From: Chitinophagaceae bacterium
GTDB taxonomy: Bacteria > Bacteroidota > Bacteroidia > Chitinophagales > Chitinophagaceae
Assembly: GCA_019745155.1 (NCBI GenBank)
Contig: JAIETM010000005.1
Coordinates: 141,104 to 205,103, forward strand
Length of the DNA stretch: 64,000 nucleotides
Reading direction: 5' to 3'
Part shown: positions 52,002 through 61,049 of the stretch, one piece after another
How the letters are laid out: each line of letters begins with the position of its first letter
Numbering within the stretch: position 1 is the stretch's first letter
Made by a program: the position numbers and the translations under genes
The notes under the pieces: model-generated
Seen by the model: only the letters and a program-made list of their open reading frames with translations
Databases searched by the model: none
What the model was told of the DNA's origin: nothing

Positions 52002-53006
52002 TTATTTTTGCTTGCTGGAATCAGCTAAAGGTTGCATCAAAGGGCCGCTCTTGTCTTTTTTGCCAAACACAGACACATTCACGTAGCGCTTAGGATGCAT
52101 TCTAAGATCATCAACAAGGATATTGGCGCTGCGTATGGTGTTGTTAAGGTTGTCGTAAAGTGCTTTATCATTCATCAGCTTGCCCATCGAGCCTTCACCT
52201 TTATCAATCTTGGTCAGAATATTATTCAGGTTGTTAACCGATGTTTTCAGGTCGGCAATCGTACCATTAATATCAGCTTTTGCTAAGTTATTGGTGGTTG
52301 TTTGCAGGTTGGTTACAACACCATTGATCTTCTCGTTATTATCCGCAAGATTCTTCGTGAAGCTGTTCACATTGTTCATAGTCTTCGTAATGCTGCCTGT
52401 TTGTTCATTCAGCATCACCTGCATGGAAGTAGAAGCGTTCATCAGGTTGGCAGTCGTCTTATTCAAATTAGCAATCACTTCCTGTAAGTTTCCTTTAGTA
52501 GTAGGGTCGAAGATGCTGTTGACATTCTTCAAAACAATATCCAACTGTCTGACTGTCTCTTTGATCTGATCAGCAACAGGTAATAGCTGATTGGCTACGG
52601 CCCCGAGAATACCCATACTCTCTTTGGTCATCAGGGTATCGCCTGATTTCAGGTGTTTTGCATCATTGCCCAGAGCAATTTCAATACTGGGTGTACCCAA
52701 AGGATCTTTGATGATTGATGCAACAGAGTTTACCGGTATTTCGTAATCGTCCTTCAGCTTGATCGATACATTTATTTTCTTCAAGTCTGCACTCTCAGTT
52801 TCAATATCATATACTGAACCAATCTGGAAACCATTTACATAAACAGGGTTAGACACCATCAAGCCCTTGGCATCAGGATATTTGGCATAGAGGAAATGAC
52901 CGGTTTTGAATAGGCTTCTGCCTTTCAGAAAGTTGAACCCCAGAACCAATAAAGTAATGGCAATGGCTGTTAATGCACCTACTTTGGTTTCATTCGAAAT
53001 CTTCAT
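52002..53006 (-). CDS. MCE/MlaD-family lipid-transport protein
   Basis: 334 residues. One N-terminal membrane helix (TKVGALTAIAITLLVLGFNFLKG), a single MCE domain (about 35-115: HFLYAKYPDAKGLMVSNPVYVNGFQIGSVYDIE...PSIEIALG), then a long helical segment with regularly spaced Asn/Leu (NLNKTTANLMNAS, VTNLQTTTNNLAK, SVNNLNNILTKIDKGEG) that may form a tube or coiled coil. Substrate-binding part of a phospholipid or hydrophobic-compound transporter across the periplasm. The ABC permease and ATPase partners are not in the window. A TACATTTG box lies 5 bases before its ATG. Confidence 0.9.
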   Translation of the reverse strand: MKISNETKVGALTAIAITLLVLGFNFLKGRSLFKTGHFLYAKYPDAKGLMVSNPVYVNGFQIGSVYDIETESADLKKINVSIKLKDDYEIPVNSVASIIKDPLGTPSIEIALGNDAKHLKSGDTLMTKESMGILGAVANQLLPVADQIKETVRQLDIVLKNVNSIFDPTTKGNLQEVIANLNKTTANLMNASTSMQVMLNEQTGSITKTMNNVNSFTKNLADNNEKINGVVTNLQTTTNNLAKADINGTIADLKTSVNNLNNILTKIDKGEGSMGKLMNDKALYDNLNNTIRSANILVDDLRMHPKRYVNVSVFGKKDKSGPLMQPLADSSKQK

Positions 53007-53011
53007 AGCTA

Positions 53012-53019
53012 CAAATGTA
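53012..53019 (-). promoter_or_regulatory. -7 promoter box of the MCE gene (TACATTTG)
   Basis: Exact TAnnTTTG on the minus strand, 5 bases before the ATG at 53006. Confidence 0.5.
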
Positions 53020-53033
53020 GGAATGCTAGCGCA

Positions 53034-53966
53034 TTATTTGCGGGCTACTCCATTAGCGGTGCCAATGGTTCTGTTTTCCAAAGAGTTTTTGTAGCGCTTC
53101 AAAGCATTGATAATTACCTGGCTGGTTTCACGCTGACCGGCGTCGCTATAGAGGTATTTTTCTTCTTCTGGGTTGGAGATAAAACCAGTTTCAACCAGTA
53201 CAGACGGCATGGAAGTACCTTCCAAAACCCAAATACCTTTCTCATTGCGTTGACGGGCTTCGCGACTTACTCTGCCAATTTTCTTGAATTCATCCTCAAT
53301 GGTAAAGGCGAGGTATTGGCTGCGCTCGAAAAATTGCTTGGCTTTCAAAGCAACAAAAGCGGCATTCTCAGGAGAACGACTATCAAATTCACGAATGATT
53401 TGGTTGATAGAGCTATCTACAAAAGCATCTTCATTCTCCATCATTTCGCGCTTCTTACTCTCGTTTTTGGCAGCACTCCAGATATAGGTTTCTGTACCCA
53501 TTGCCGGAGAAGGGGACGACCAGTAACGGTAAACAGGGACTTCTTTGGTGTATTTCTTTTTCTTTTTTCCCTTGCCCTTATAGAAAGTCTTGGTTTCGTA
53601 GTGTGAAACCTCTTTATGCTTGGTACGAGGCGCAGAGTTCAGGTGAATAGAGATAAACAGGTCGGCTTTGGCTCTGTTGGCTATATCGCAACGCTCATAC
53701 AAGGAAGGGTAAACATCTTCTCTACGCGTCATGATAATATCCACTTCAGGCATCTGCTCACGGAGCATTTGTTCCAGTTTCAGCGAAATGTTCAAGGCAA
53801 TATTGGCTTCGGTAGATAATTCTCCCTTGGCTCCTTGATCCGATCCACCATGGCCAGCATCGATAACAATGCGGCGCAAAGCAGGGCGTTGAGGCGCTTT
53901 TTGCGCTTCAGTACCATTACTGAAAATCATTAACAAAACCCAGGCAACGATCAGTCTTTTCCTCAT
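53034..53966 (-). CDS. N-acetylmuramoyl-L-alanine amidase (Amidase_3)
   Basis: Splits the amide between MurNAc and the peptide stem of murein in the periplasm, for cell separation. 310 residues with a signal peptide (MRKRLIVAWVLLMIFSNGTEAQ). Amidase_3 zinc ligands: His in IVIDAGHGGSDQGAKGE, Glu in STEANIALNIS, His in LFISIHLNSAPRTKH; catalytic Glu in SVLVETGFISNPEEEKYL. A basic insert (KGKGKKKKKYTKEVPVYRYWSS) is present after the second His. The start at 53966 is set by the signal peptide. 27 bases upstream of the MCE gene; divergent from lptD. Confidence 0.93.
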   Translation of the reverse strand: MRKRLIVAWVLLMIFSNGTEAQKAPQRPALRRIVIDAGHGGSDQGAKGELSTEANIALNISLKLEQMLREQMPEVDIIMTRREDVYPSLYERCDIANRAKADLFISIHLNSAPRTKHKEVSHYETKTFYKGKGKKKKKYTKEVPVYRYWSSPSPAMGTETYIWSAAKNESKKREMMENEDAFVDSSINQIIREFDSRSPENAAFVALKAKQFFERSQYLAFTIEDEFKKIGRVSREARQRNEKGIWVLEGTSMPSVLVETGFISNPEEEKYLYSDAGQRETSQVIINALKRYKNSLENRTIGTANGVARK

Positions 53967-54016
53967 ATCCAATTTGTTAAAGATGTGCTTTATTATCATC
54001 TTCAGCCCGAAGGGGC

Positions 54017-54024
54017 TATTTTTG
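54017..54024 (+). promoter_or_regulatory. -7 promoter box of lptD (TATTTTTG)
   Basis: Exact TAnnTTTG, 11 bases before the ATG at 54036. Confidence 0.45.
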
Positions 54025-54035
54025 CCACTACTAAC

Positions 54036-56720
54036 ATGAGCAAACGGCGTAAAATTAACGTAAAATATACCCCGGCTATTGCAGTACTGGCAGCATTCCT
54101 GATTTTAACAAAGTATCAGCAGGCCGCAGTTCACCTGCCAAAGCATTTTCTCTATTCTTTAACGGAATCGGATACCGTTCCAGTTAAAGCTGATTCCCCG
54201 CTCTTAAAACCCAAGGCAGTACGACCAGATACTAGCAAGCCCACCCGCATCAACACCATCGATACCATCCTTATTTCAAAAGATTCCATCGATGCGCCCA
54301 TCAAGTATACAGCTGAGGACTCAGGCGTATTGAAAATCGAAACCAAAGAATTTCTCTTGTATGGTAAAGCGGAAGCTGATTATAGTCAGATGCAATTAAA
54401 AGCGAATACCATCCAATACGACCAATCTAGTCAGATGGTCAAAGCCTATGGTTCAAGGGATACAACTGGTAGCCCGCTCAGTAAACCAGAAATGCGTCAA
54501 GGTGAAATGACATCTTTGAGTGATAGTATTAGCTTCAATCTCAAGACTTTAAAGGGACTTACTAAAAATTCTTATTACAAGGAAGGTGAGATGTTTGTCA
54601 ATGCTGCTTTGCTCAAAAAAGTAGATACCAATGCCTTCTTTGGATACAATGCCAAGTTCACTACCTGTAATTTGGATACACCCCACTTTGCCATTCGTTC
54701 GCGCAAGCTCAAATTGATTAATAATAAGGTCGCGATGTCCGGACTGGCCATTCCTGAGTTTGAAGGTGTGCCTGTGCCTATTGGTTTGCCCTTTGGTATT
54801 TACCCGCTCTCGCGCGGAAGAAGTTCTGGCTTAATGGCACCTCAGTTCATCACCAGTGAAGATTTTGGTATTGGCTTGGAAGGATTGGGTTATTACAAGG
54901 TTTTAAACGATTATGCAGATATCACTGTGAGAACCAACTTGTATTCCTATGGTGGTTGGGCTGTGAATGTGGCACCTAAATACATGAAGCGGTATCACTA
55001 TACTGGTGGTATGAACATCACTTTTCAGAACACCAAATCACTGAATAGAGGTGGTACTGCTAGTAAAGAAGAATTCAATAGTGTACGTAGTTTCATGATT
55101 AACTGGAATCATGCCCGCGACAATAGAGCCAGACCAGGAACCAATTTTACGGCTAGTGTCAATTTTGGTAGTACACGATTTAATCAAAATCTGCTGAATA
55201 ACCCATTGCAGAATTTTCAGAACCAATTGACATCATCCATCAGCTATACCAAGGACTGGAAGGGCAAGATGAATATGTCCGTGAATGCCACACATAACCA
55301 AAACAACAATACCCGATTGGTGAATCTGAGCTTGCCCAATATTGGTTTCAACATGGTTACTGTGTATCCATTTCAGAAAAAAGAAAGAATTGGCGCTGAG
55401 CGTTGGTATGAGAAACTGGGTATTGGTTTAAATAGCCAGTTGCAAAACCAGATATCATTCTACGACACTGCTTTCAACATGCGTCGATTGCTGGATACCA
55501 TGCAATGGGGTGCTTCGCATAGTATTCCTATTACATTGTCATTACCAGCCTGGGGGCCGATCACGATTGGCCCATCAGTAACCTATGATGAAAGATGGTA
55601 CGGTCAGCGTGTGCTTCGCTCTTGGAATCCTACGAATAAAAAAGTAGATACTACGATTCAGCGTGGATTTTATGCAGCAAGGCAAATGAGCTTTGGTATC
55701 TCAGCCAACACACGAATCTTCGGAACAGTTGTGATGAAAAAGCCATTGGGTAATATCAAAGCAATCCGACATGAAATAAGACCAAGTTTTGGTTTGTCGT
55801 ACAAGCCGGATATGATGGCACACTATTATAAAAACCTGCAAGTTGATACAACCGGCAGAACCATTCGTGCATCTCAATTTGATGGCGGTATCCTCGGTAG
55901 TTTTAGTGAAGGTAAGTTTGGAGGTATCAGTTTTGGTGTAGATAACTTGCTGGAGTTGAAAGTGCGCGATAAAAAAGACACATCTGCTGCGGATAAGAAA
56001 GTGCGTCTGATTGATGGTTTTGGTTTTACTTCATCGTATAACCTGATGGCTGATAGCTTTGCTTTGTCGCCATTTAACTTTTACCTGCGTTCTAATCTGT
56101 TTCAGAATATCAATATTACCGCTGGCTTTACTTTGGATCCTTATGAGGTGGATAACAGAGGTTTCAGAAAAAATCAATTGCAATGGGCGAGAGGTAGTTT
56201 GGGTACCATTACAACGGGTAATATTGCTATCTCTACAAGCTTTAAGGCTAAGACAAAAGATGGTAAAGAAAAGGATAATGAAATTCCTATCGATCCCTTC
56301 ATGACGCCAGAGGAGCAGCAACGACAGTTACAATTTGCTCGAGCCAACCCTGCTGAGTTTACCGATTTTGATATTCCTTGGAGCCTGAATCTTTCTTACT
56401 CTTTGAATTATTCCAGAACAATTAAGCCAGATTATAGTGGCTTTCAAAGCGTGATTATTCAGGGTATGAGCTTTAATGGCGATTTCAGTTTATCTAGCAA
56501 ACTCAAGATTCTGGCGAATGGATTTTTGGATTTGACAGCAGGTAAAATACAGCAGTTCACCATGAGTGTAAGCCGTGAAATGCACTGCTGGCAATTGTCT
56601 GCTAACGTTACACCTATTGGCTTATTCCGTTCATTCAGTATTACAGTGAATCCGAAATCGGGCATTCTGCGCGATCTCCGTATCAATAGAGCAAGAACTT
56701 ACTCCAACGCAAGCTTTTAA
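54036..56720 (+). CDS. lptD: Outer-membrane LPS assembly protein LptD-like
   Basis: 894 residues. An N-terminal hydrophobic segment (YTPAIAVLAAFLILTKYQQ) acts as signal. An OstA/LptA-like beta-taco region follows (about 95-230: LLYGKAEADYSQMQLKANTIQYDQSSQMVKAYG, NAKFTTCNLDTPHFAIRSRKLKL). A large beta-barrel of alternating aromatic strands fills the rest (about 270-894). The segment GIYPLSRGRSSGLMAPQF matches LptD relatives. It inserts LPS into the outer leaflet. No LptE is seen. It is divergent from the amidase and close to the LptA-like gene. Confidence 0.9.
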   Translation: MSKRRKINVKYTPAIAVLAAFLILTKYQQAAVHLPKHFLYSLTESDTVPVKADSPLLKPKAVRPDTSKPTRINTIDTILISKDSIDAPIKYTAEDSGVLKIETKEFLLYGKAEADYSQMQLKANTIQYDQSSQMVKAYGSRDTTGSPLSKPEMRQGEMTSLSDSISFNLKTLKGLTKNSYYKEGEMFVNAALLKKVDTNAFFGYNAKFTTCNLDTPHFAIRSRKLKLINNKVAMSGLAIPEFEGVPVPIGLPFGIYPLSRGRSSGLMAPQFITSEDFGIGLEGLGYYKVLNDYADITVRTNLYSYGGWAVNVAPKYMKRYHYTGGMNITFQNTKSLNRGGTASKEEFNSVRSFMINWNHARDNRARPGTNFTASVNFGSTRFNQNLLNNPLQNFQNQLTSSISYTKDWKGKMNMSVNATHNQNNNTRLVNLSLPNIGFNMVTVYPFQKKERIGAERWYEKLGIGLNSQLQNQISFYDTAFNMRRLLDTMQWGASHSIPITLSLPAWGPITIGPSVTYDERWYGQRVLRSWNPTNKKVDTTIQRGFYAARQMSFGISANTRIFGTVVMKKPLGNIKAIRHEIRPSFGLSYKPDMMAHYYKNLQVDTTGRTIRASQFDGGILGSFSEGKFGGISFGVDNLLELKVRDKKDTSAADKKVRLIDGFGFTSSYNLMADSFALSPFNFYLRSNLFQNINITAGFTLDPYEVDNRGFRKNQLQWARGSLGTITTGNIAISTSFKAKTKDGKEKDNEIPIDPFMTPEEQQRQLQFARANPAEFTDFDIPWSLNLSYSLNYSRTIKPDYSGFQSVIIQGMSFNGDFSLSSKLKILANGFLDLTAGKIQQFTMSVSREMHCWQLSANVTPIGLFRSFSITVNPKSGILRDLRINRARTYSNASF

Positions 56721-57451
56721 CGATTGGCATCGTAATAATTCCACATAGTTTGAAAGACTTCATCTTTTAGCGCATCGCTTTGCTTACCCTTGCTTTCAAT
56801 TGGGGCTAAGAAATGTATTTCCAATGTATGTGGTAGTAAATAGAAAAACTTGTTTACGGGTAATGCTTTCCCTGTATTAAAAATTAGTGTTGGTATAACT
56901 GCATTACCTGTGTCTGTAGCCAGCTTGAATGCACCATCATAGAACTTTTTCAATGGTTGACCAGTTCTGTTACGTGTTCCCTCAGGGTAAATGCACATGT
57001 GCATGCCTGCTTTTAATACATGGCGCATCTCATCAAAACTTTTTCGTCTGCTTTGCTCGCTATTGCGATCTACCAGTACTGAGCCTTTGCGATAATAAAA
57101 GCCAAAGAGAGGCACTTTAGCAAAAGAAGTTTTAGCGATTGTTTTATTGGGGCCGGGAATGAAAGGTGAGGAGAGTGGCACATCCAATAAAGTATTGTGG
57201 TTACAAGTGATGATATAGGATGTATTGGGTGCAAAATTTTCTTTACCACGCACTTTTACCGGGCAGCCAATCAGGGTTAACCAAACACGCATCCAGATAC
57301 GAGCGATTTTGATGAACAAGTCCTGACTTCTCCACTCCGGCCATAGGTGCGTAAGCATAGATGGAATAAAGATGATCAGGAAAGTGCCAATAAAAGTGAT
57401 TAGTCCCCACAAAGCCCAAATACGTGCAAATATGTTTTTCAGCAGATTCAT
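56717..57451 (-). CDS. plsC: 1-acyl-sn-glycerol-3-phosphate acyltransferase
   Basis: Adds the second acyl chain to make phosphatidic acid at the inner membrane. 244 residues. N-terminal membrane helix (WALWGLITFIGTFLIIFIPSML), then the NHX4D motif ITCNHNTLLDVPLSS, a middle block GSVLVDRNSEQSRRKSFDEM, and CIYPEGTRNRTGQPLKKFYDG, the glycerol-phosphate binding motif. Its stop codon overlaps the lptD stop codon by 4 bases, convergently; ung lies 9 bases upstream. Confidence 0.93.
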   Translation of the reverse strand: MNLLKNIFARIWALWGLITFIGTFLIIFIPSMLTHLWPEWRSQDLFIKIARIWMRVWLTLIGCPVKVRGKENFAPNTSYIITCNHNTLLDVPLSSPFIPGPNKTIAKTSFAKVPLFGFYYRKGSVLVDRNSEQSRRKSFDEMRHVLKAGMHMCIYPEGTRNRTGQPLKKFYDGAFKLATDTGNAVIPTLIFNTGKALPVNKFFYLLPHTLEIHFLAPIESKGKQSDALKDEVFQTMWNYYDANR

Positions 57452-57460
57452 GTGATTGAT

Positions 57461-58132
57461 TTAAAGATGCCAGTCGATAGGAGATTTACCTTGTTTGGTC
57501 AGCAATTCGTTGGTCTTACTAAAATGTCGGCAACCAAAAAAGCCTTTATCGGCGCTAAAGGGTGATGGATGCGCCGCTTTGAGTACATAGTGTTTGGTTT
57601 CGTCTATTAGCACTTGTTTCTCTTGTGCAAAGCGCCCCCAGAGCAGGAATACAATGCCCTGCTTTTGGTCAGAAATAGTACGAATAACGTAATCGGTAAA
57701 ATCCATCCAGCCAATTTTGGCGTGACTGGCAGGTTCATTGGCACGTACAGTTAATGCTGCATTCAAGAGCAATACACCCTGATCGGCCCATTTGGTGAGA
57801 TTGCCAGTTGTTGGAATGGGCATGCCAATATCAGCCTTCAGCTCCTTGAAAATGTTGACCAATGAGGGTGGTGGCGGAACACCATCTTGAACTGAAAAGC
57901 TGAGTCCGTGTGCTTGGCCGGGTCCATGATAAGGGTCTTGCCCTAAAATCACCACTTTCACGTTGTTGAATGGTGTATGTTCAAAAGCATTGAAAATGAG
58001 CTGACCCGGAGGGTAGATGGATTTGCCAGAAGCTCTTTCTGTTTTCAGGTGGGTAACAATTTGGAGGAACCAAGGCTTGTGAAAAGCCGCCTGTAGCGCT
58101 TGTTTCCAGCTTTCTTCAATTTTTACCTCCAT
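57461..58132 (-). CDS. ung: Uracil-DNA glycosylase
   Basis: Removes uracil from DNA to start base-excision repair. 223 residues of family 1 UDG. The water-activating loop is [20 protein letters not shown], the uracil-binding region [17 protein letters not shown], and the minor-groove loop [23 protein letters not shown]. The start [13 protein letters not shown] at 58132 is chosen. The frame stays open 60 codons further, but that part runs antisense through the tRNA-Arg gene. Confidence 0.97.
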   Translation of the reverse strand: MEVKIEESWKQALQAAFHKPWFLQIVTHLKTERASGKSIYPPGQLIFNAFEHTPFNNVKVVILGQDPYHGPGQAHGLSFSVQDGVPPPPSLVNIFKELKADIGMPIPTTGNLTKWADQGVLLLNAALTVRANEPASHAKIGWMDFTDYVIRTISDQKQGIVFLLWGRFAQEKQVLIDETKHYVLKAAHPSPFSADKGFFGCRHFSKTNELLTKQGKSPIDWHL

Positions 58133-58145
58133 GATTGCGAAACAG

Positions 58146-58177
58146 TTTGGGCGCAAACTAATTAAAATATATTTTTG
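58146..58177 (+). promoter_or_regulatory. tRNA-Arg promoter (TTTG-20-TATTTTTG)
   Basis: A -33-type TTTG (58146-58149) and an exact -7 TATTTTTG (58170-58177) with a 20-base spacer, 17 bases upstream of the tRNA. The most complete Bacteroidota-type promoter in the window together with that of glnS. Confidence 0.65.
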
Positions 58178-58194
58178 CCAGCCCAAAAAGGGAT

Positions 58195-58268
58195 GGTCCG
58201 GTAGCTCAGCTGGATAGAGCAACTGCCTTCTAAGCAGTAGGTCATTGGTTCGAATCCAATCCGGATCA
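58195..58268 (+). tRNA. tRNA-Arg (anticodon TCT)
   Basis: Cloverleaf with acceptor GGTCCGG / CCGGATC (one G-U pair), D-arm AGCTCAGCTGGATAGAGC, anticodon stem ACTGC / GCAGT with loop CTTCTAA (anticodon TCT), T-arm ATTGGTTCGAATCCAAT, discriminator A. No encoded CCA. It reads AGA and AGG. Confidence 0.95.
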
Positions 58269-58269
58269 C

Positions 58270-58296
58270 AAAACCCCTCGCATTTGCGAGGGGTTT
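58270..58296 (+). terminator. Terminator after tRNA-Arg
   Basis: AAAACCCCTCGCA / TGCGAGGGGTTTT hairpin directly after the tRNA. Confidence 0.85.
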
Positions 58297-58363
58297 TGTT
58301 TATACCGCCCATCTGCTGAAATCAGAATAATTTGTAATTTGATTTTCCTGTAAACCAACGCAC

Positions 58364-59245
58364 ATGAAAAAGTCATTCTTATTCAAGACATGGGATGTCT
58401 TGCAATATGTATTTATCTATTTTCTATCACTGGTATTAATTGCTTTTGCCTTTTCCAAGTTTTTCGATAACCAATTTGAAATATATAAGTATTCAGGTTA
58501 TGTCCCTTTAAAGGATGTTTCAAGAATGACGCATGCATGGTCTTTCTTTGGTCGCTCTTACCCCTATAATTTGTTTTTAGGTATTATTGAATTTGGGGCA
58601 GGCGCATCGATTTTGTTTAAGCGTACGAGATTAATAGGTCTTTTACTAGCACTTGGATTATTCGCCAATATCCTCATTATCGATATCGAATTTCAAGTGA
58701 AAGATGCGCTGACGCATGTTATTGTAGAAACGATTATGGTCATACTCTTGCTGATTCCTTATTTGCCAAGTTTGAAAGCGTTCTTCTGGAATATGGCTGG
58801 TAAGATTCAGTCCGAAAGCCAGGTATCTGTCTCCAAATTTGCACGTATTGCACCTATTGCTTTTCTAGCACTGCTTTGTATTGGCTTTTTGGTTGAAGCA
58901 TATTTGTTTGCGCAATCCAAAGAAAAGTTCATGGATGAATATGCTGTTCAAAGAATGGTGGTTGCTAATGATACACTAACATTAAGTGGTGGAAAAAATA
59001 CCAAGCAGCCGATGTTTTTCTTTGAGTTTGGTAACGTGTGCATCCTCTCGGCAGATGATTCAACTTTTTGGGGTGATTATTTTATTCGAAAAGACAGTAT
59101 TGAGATCATCTTAGATAAGCAGTTTCGAGGCGTAAAATCAATAAAAGCCAGTTTGAACAGGTCGCAAGCACTGATACAGGGGATTACTGATCAGCAGCAA
59201 CCAATACAAGTTCAATTGGCAACAATGCCTAAGCGTAGGAGGTAA
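58364..59245 (+). CDS. DoxX-like membrane protein
   Basis: 293 residues. Four-helix DoxX-like domain (about 10-135: VFIYFLSLVLIAFAFSKFF, YNLFLGIIEFGAGASILF, LIGLLLALGLFANILIIDI, VIVETIMVILLLIPYLP), a fifth helix (about 165-185), then a periplasmic domain of about 105 residues with a strand-rich look (MFFFEFGNVCILSADDSTFWGDYFIRKDSIEIIL). It resembles in outline the protein at 28131-29216 but lacks its cysteine loop. Function unknown. It stands between tRNA-Arg and glnS. Confidence 0.72.
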   Translation: MKKSFLFKTWDVLQYVFIYFLSLVLIAFAFSKFFDNQFEIYKYSGYVPLKDVSRMTHAWSFFGRSYPYNLFLGIIEFGAGASILFKRTRLIGLLLALGLFANILIIDIEFQVKDALTHVIVETIMVILLLIPYLPSLKAFFWNMAGKIQSESQVSVSKFARIAPIAFLALLCIGFLVEAYLFAQSKEKFMDEYAVQRMVVANDTLTLSGGKNTKQPMFFFEFGNVCILSADDSTFWGDYFIRKDSIEIILDKQFRGVKSIKASLNRSQALIQGITDQQQPIQVQLATMPKRRR

Positions 59246-59332
59246 TTACCGGGAAACAACTTGCCTTCTTTTTCACCTGCTGATTGTGCTTTGCTGATGC
59301 AGTTCCAGTAAGGGGTGTAGCCAATAGAGCCT

Positions 59333-59364
59333 TTTGGCCTTGCGCCCTTGAAACCGTACTTTTG
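59333..59364 (+). promoter_or_regulatory. glnS promoter (TTTG-20-TACTTTTG)
   Basis: A -33-type TTTG (59333-59336) and exact -7 TACTTTTG (59357-59364) with a 20-base spacer, 18 bases before the glnS ATG. It supports the start at 59383 over a longer in-frame start at 59284. Confidence 0.65.
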
Positions 59365-59382
59365 CCACCTAATTGGCTATCC

Positions 59383-61044
59383 ATGAGTGAAGAGAAAAGC
59401 TTGAATTTTATTGAGGAAATTATTGAGAACGACCTGAATAGTGGTAAGTACAGTTCTATAGTCACCCGCTTTCCGCCGGAACCCAATGGCTACCTGCATA
59501 TTGGTCATGCCAGTTCTATTTGCCTAAACTTCGGTTTAACCAAGAAATACCCTGGTTATACAAATCTCCGTTTCGACGATACCAACCCAACCACAGAGGA
59601 AACAGAATATGTAGAAAGTATCAAAGAAGATATTCGTTGGATGGGTTTTGAGTGGAAGCATGAATTATATGCTTCTGATTATTTCCAGCAGCTCTATGAT
59701 TTTGCTGTACTGCTAATCAAGAAGGGATTGGCTTATGTGGATGATTCTACCAGCGAAGCGATTGCTGCCATGAAGGGAACGCCTACGGAGCCGGGTAAGG
59801 ATAGTCCGTTCAGAAACCGTTCAGTAGAAGAAAACCTCGATTTGTTTCAGCGCATGAAGAACGGTGAGTTTCCTGATGGAAGCAGAACCCTTCGTGCCAA
59901 AATTGATATGGCCCATATCAATATGCTGATGCGTGATCCGATTTTGTATCGTATCAAGCATGCACATCACCATCGTACAGGAGATGCCTGGTGCATTTAT
60001 CCGATGTACGATTTTGCGCATGGTCAGAGCGATTCCATTGAAAACATCACACACTCCATTTGTACATTAGAGTTTGTGCCACACAGAGAGTTGTACGATT
60101 GGCTGATTGCACAATTGGAGATTTATCCTTCACATCAATACGAGTTCGCGCGTAGAAATATCAATTATACGGTTACCAGTAAGCGTAAACTCTTACAGTT
60201 GGTGAATGAAGGCCATGTAACCGGTTGGGATGATCCGCGTATGCCAACCATTAGCGGTTTACGCAGAAGAGGTTTTACGCCGGAGAGTATACGCGATTTC
60301 TGTGACCGTATCGGCGTAGCCAAGCGTGAGAATATGGTGGATGTTGGCTTGTTGGAATTTTGTGTGCGTGAGCACTTGAATAAAGTAGCTCAGCGTAGAA
60401 TGGTGGTATTTGATCCATTGAAAGTGGTGATTACGAATTATACTGCTGCAGAGGAATTATTGCCAACGGAAAACAATCCGGAAGATCCGAATGGTGGTAC
60501 ACGCATGGTGCCATTCTCTGCGGAGATTTATATTGAGCAGGACGATTTCATGGAGAATCCGCCTAAGAAGTATTTCCGTTTGGCACCCGGACAAATGGTG
60601 CGTCTGAAGAGTGCATACATCATCCGCTGCGAAGAAGTCGTAAAAGATGCTGATGGAAAACTGATTGAATTGCGTTGCACTTATATCCCCGAGAGCAAGA
60701 GTGGTTCTGATACATCTGGCATCAATGTGAAAGGTACCCTGCATTGGGTCAGTGCCAAACATGCAGTGAGTGCAGAAGTACGTTTATACGATCGTTTATT
60801 CCGCGTGGAAGATCCAACTGATGAAGAAGGTGATTTTAAGGAATACTTGAATCCTGAATCATTGCAGGTGGTAAACCGTGTTTATGCTGAACCTGATTTA
60901 CTCAATGCTGATTTGAATAGTCGTTATCAGTTCTTGCGAAAAGGTTATTTCTGCCTCGATAAAGACAGCACTACCGAGCACCTCGTCTTTAACCGTACTG
61001 TTACGTTAAAAGATGCATGGGCCAAAGAAGTGAAGAAAGCCTAA
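59383..61044 (+). CDS. glnS: Glutaminyl-tRNA synthetase
   Basis: Charges tRNA-Gln with glutamine. 553 residues, standard length. Class I signatures: [24 protein letters not shown] (HIGH), [19 protein letters not shown], and the KMSKS counterpart [12 protein letters not shown]. The C-terminal anticodon-binding beta-barrels follow ([17 protein letters not shown] onward). The start [12 protein letters not shown] lies just downstream of a consensus promoter. tilS begins 5 bases after the stop codon. Confidence 0.97.
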   Translation: MSEEKSLNFIEEIIENDLNSGKYSSIVTRFPPEPNGYLHIGHASSICLNFGLTKKYPGYTNLRFDDTNPTTEETEYVESIKEDIRWMGFEWKHELYASDYFQQLYDFAVLLIKKGLAYVDDSTSEAIAAMKGTPTEPGKDSPFRNRSVEENLDLFQRMKNGEFPDGSRTLRAKIDMAHINMLMRDPILYRIKHAHHHRTGDAWCIYPMYDFAHGQSDSIENITHSICTLEFVPHRELYDWLIAQLEIYPSHQYEFARRNINYTVTSKRKLLQLVNEGHVTGWDDPRMPTISGLRRRGFTPESIRDFCDRIGVAKRENMVDVGLLEFCVREHLNKVAQRRMVVFDPLKVVITNYTAAEELLPTENNPEDPNGGTRMVPFSAEIYIEQDDFMENPPKKYFRLAPGQMVRLKSAYIIRCEEVVKDADGKLIELRCTYIPESKSGSDTSGINVKGTLHWVSAKHAVSAEVRLYDRLFRVEDPTDEEGDFKEYLNPESLQVVNRVYAEPDLLNADLNSRYQFLRKGYFCLDKDSTTEHLVFNRTVTLKDAWAKEVKKA

Positions 61045-61049
61045 CCGAT

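Noticed and set aside
58133..58312. 60-residue N-terminal extension of uracil-DNA glycosylase
   Set aside because: The extension is antisense to tRNA-Arg and its terminator; the family start is the ATG at 58132.
59284..59382. Longer glnS with 33 extra N-terminal residues
   Set aside because: The extra part covers a consensus promoter (-33/-7) and does not resemble the GlnRS N-terminus.
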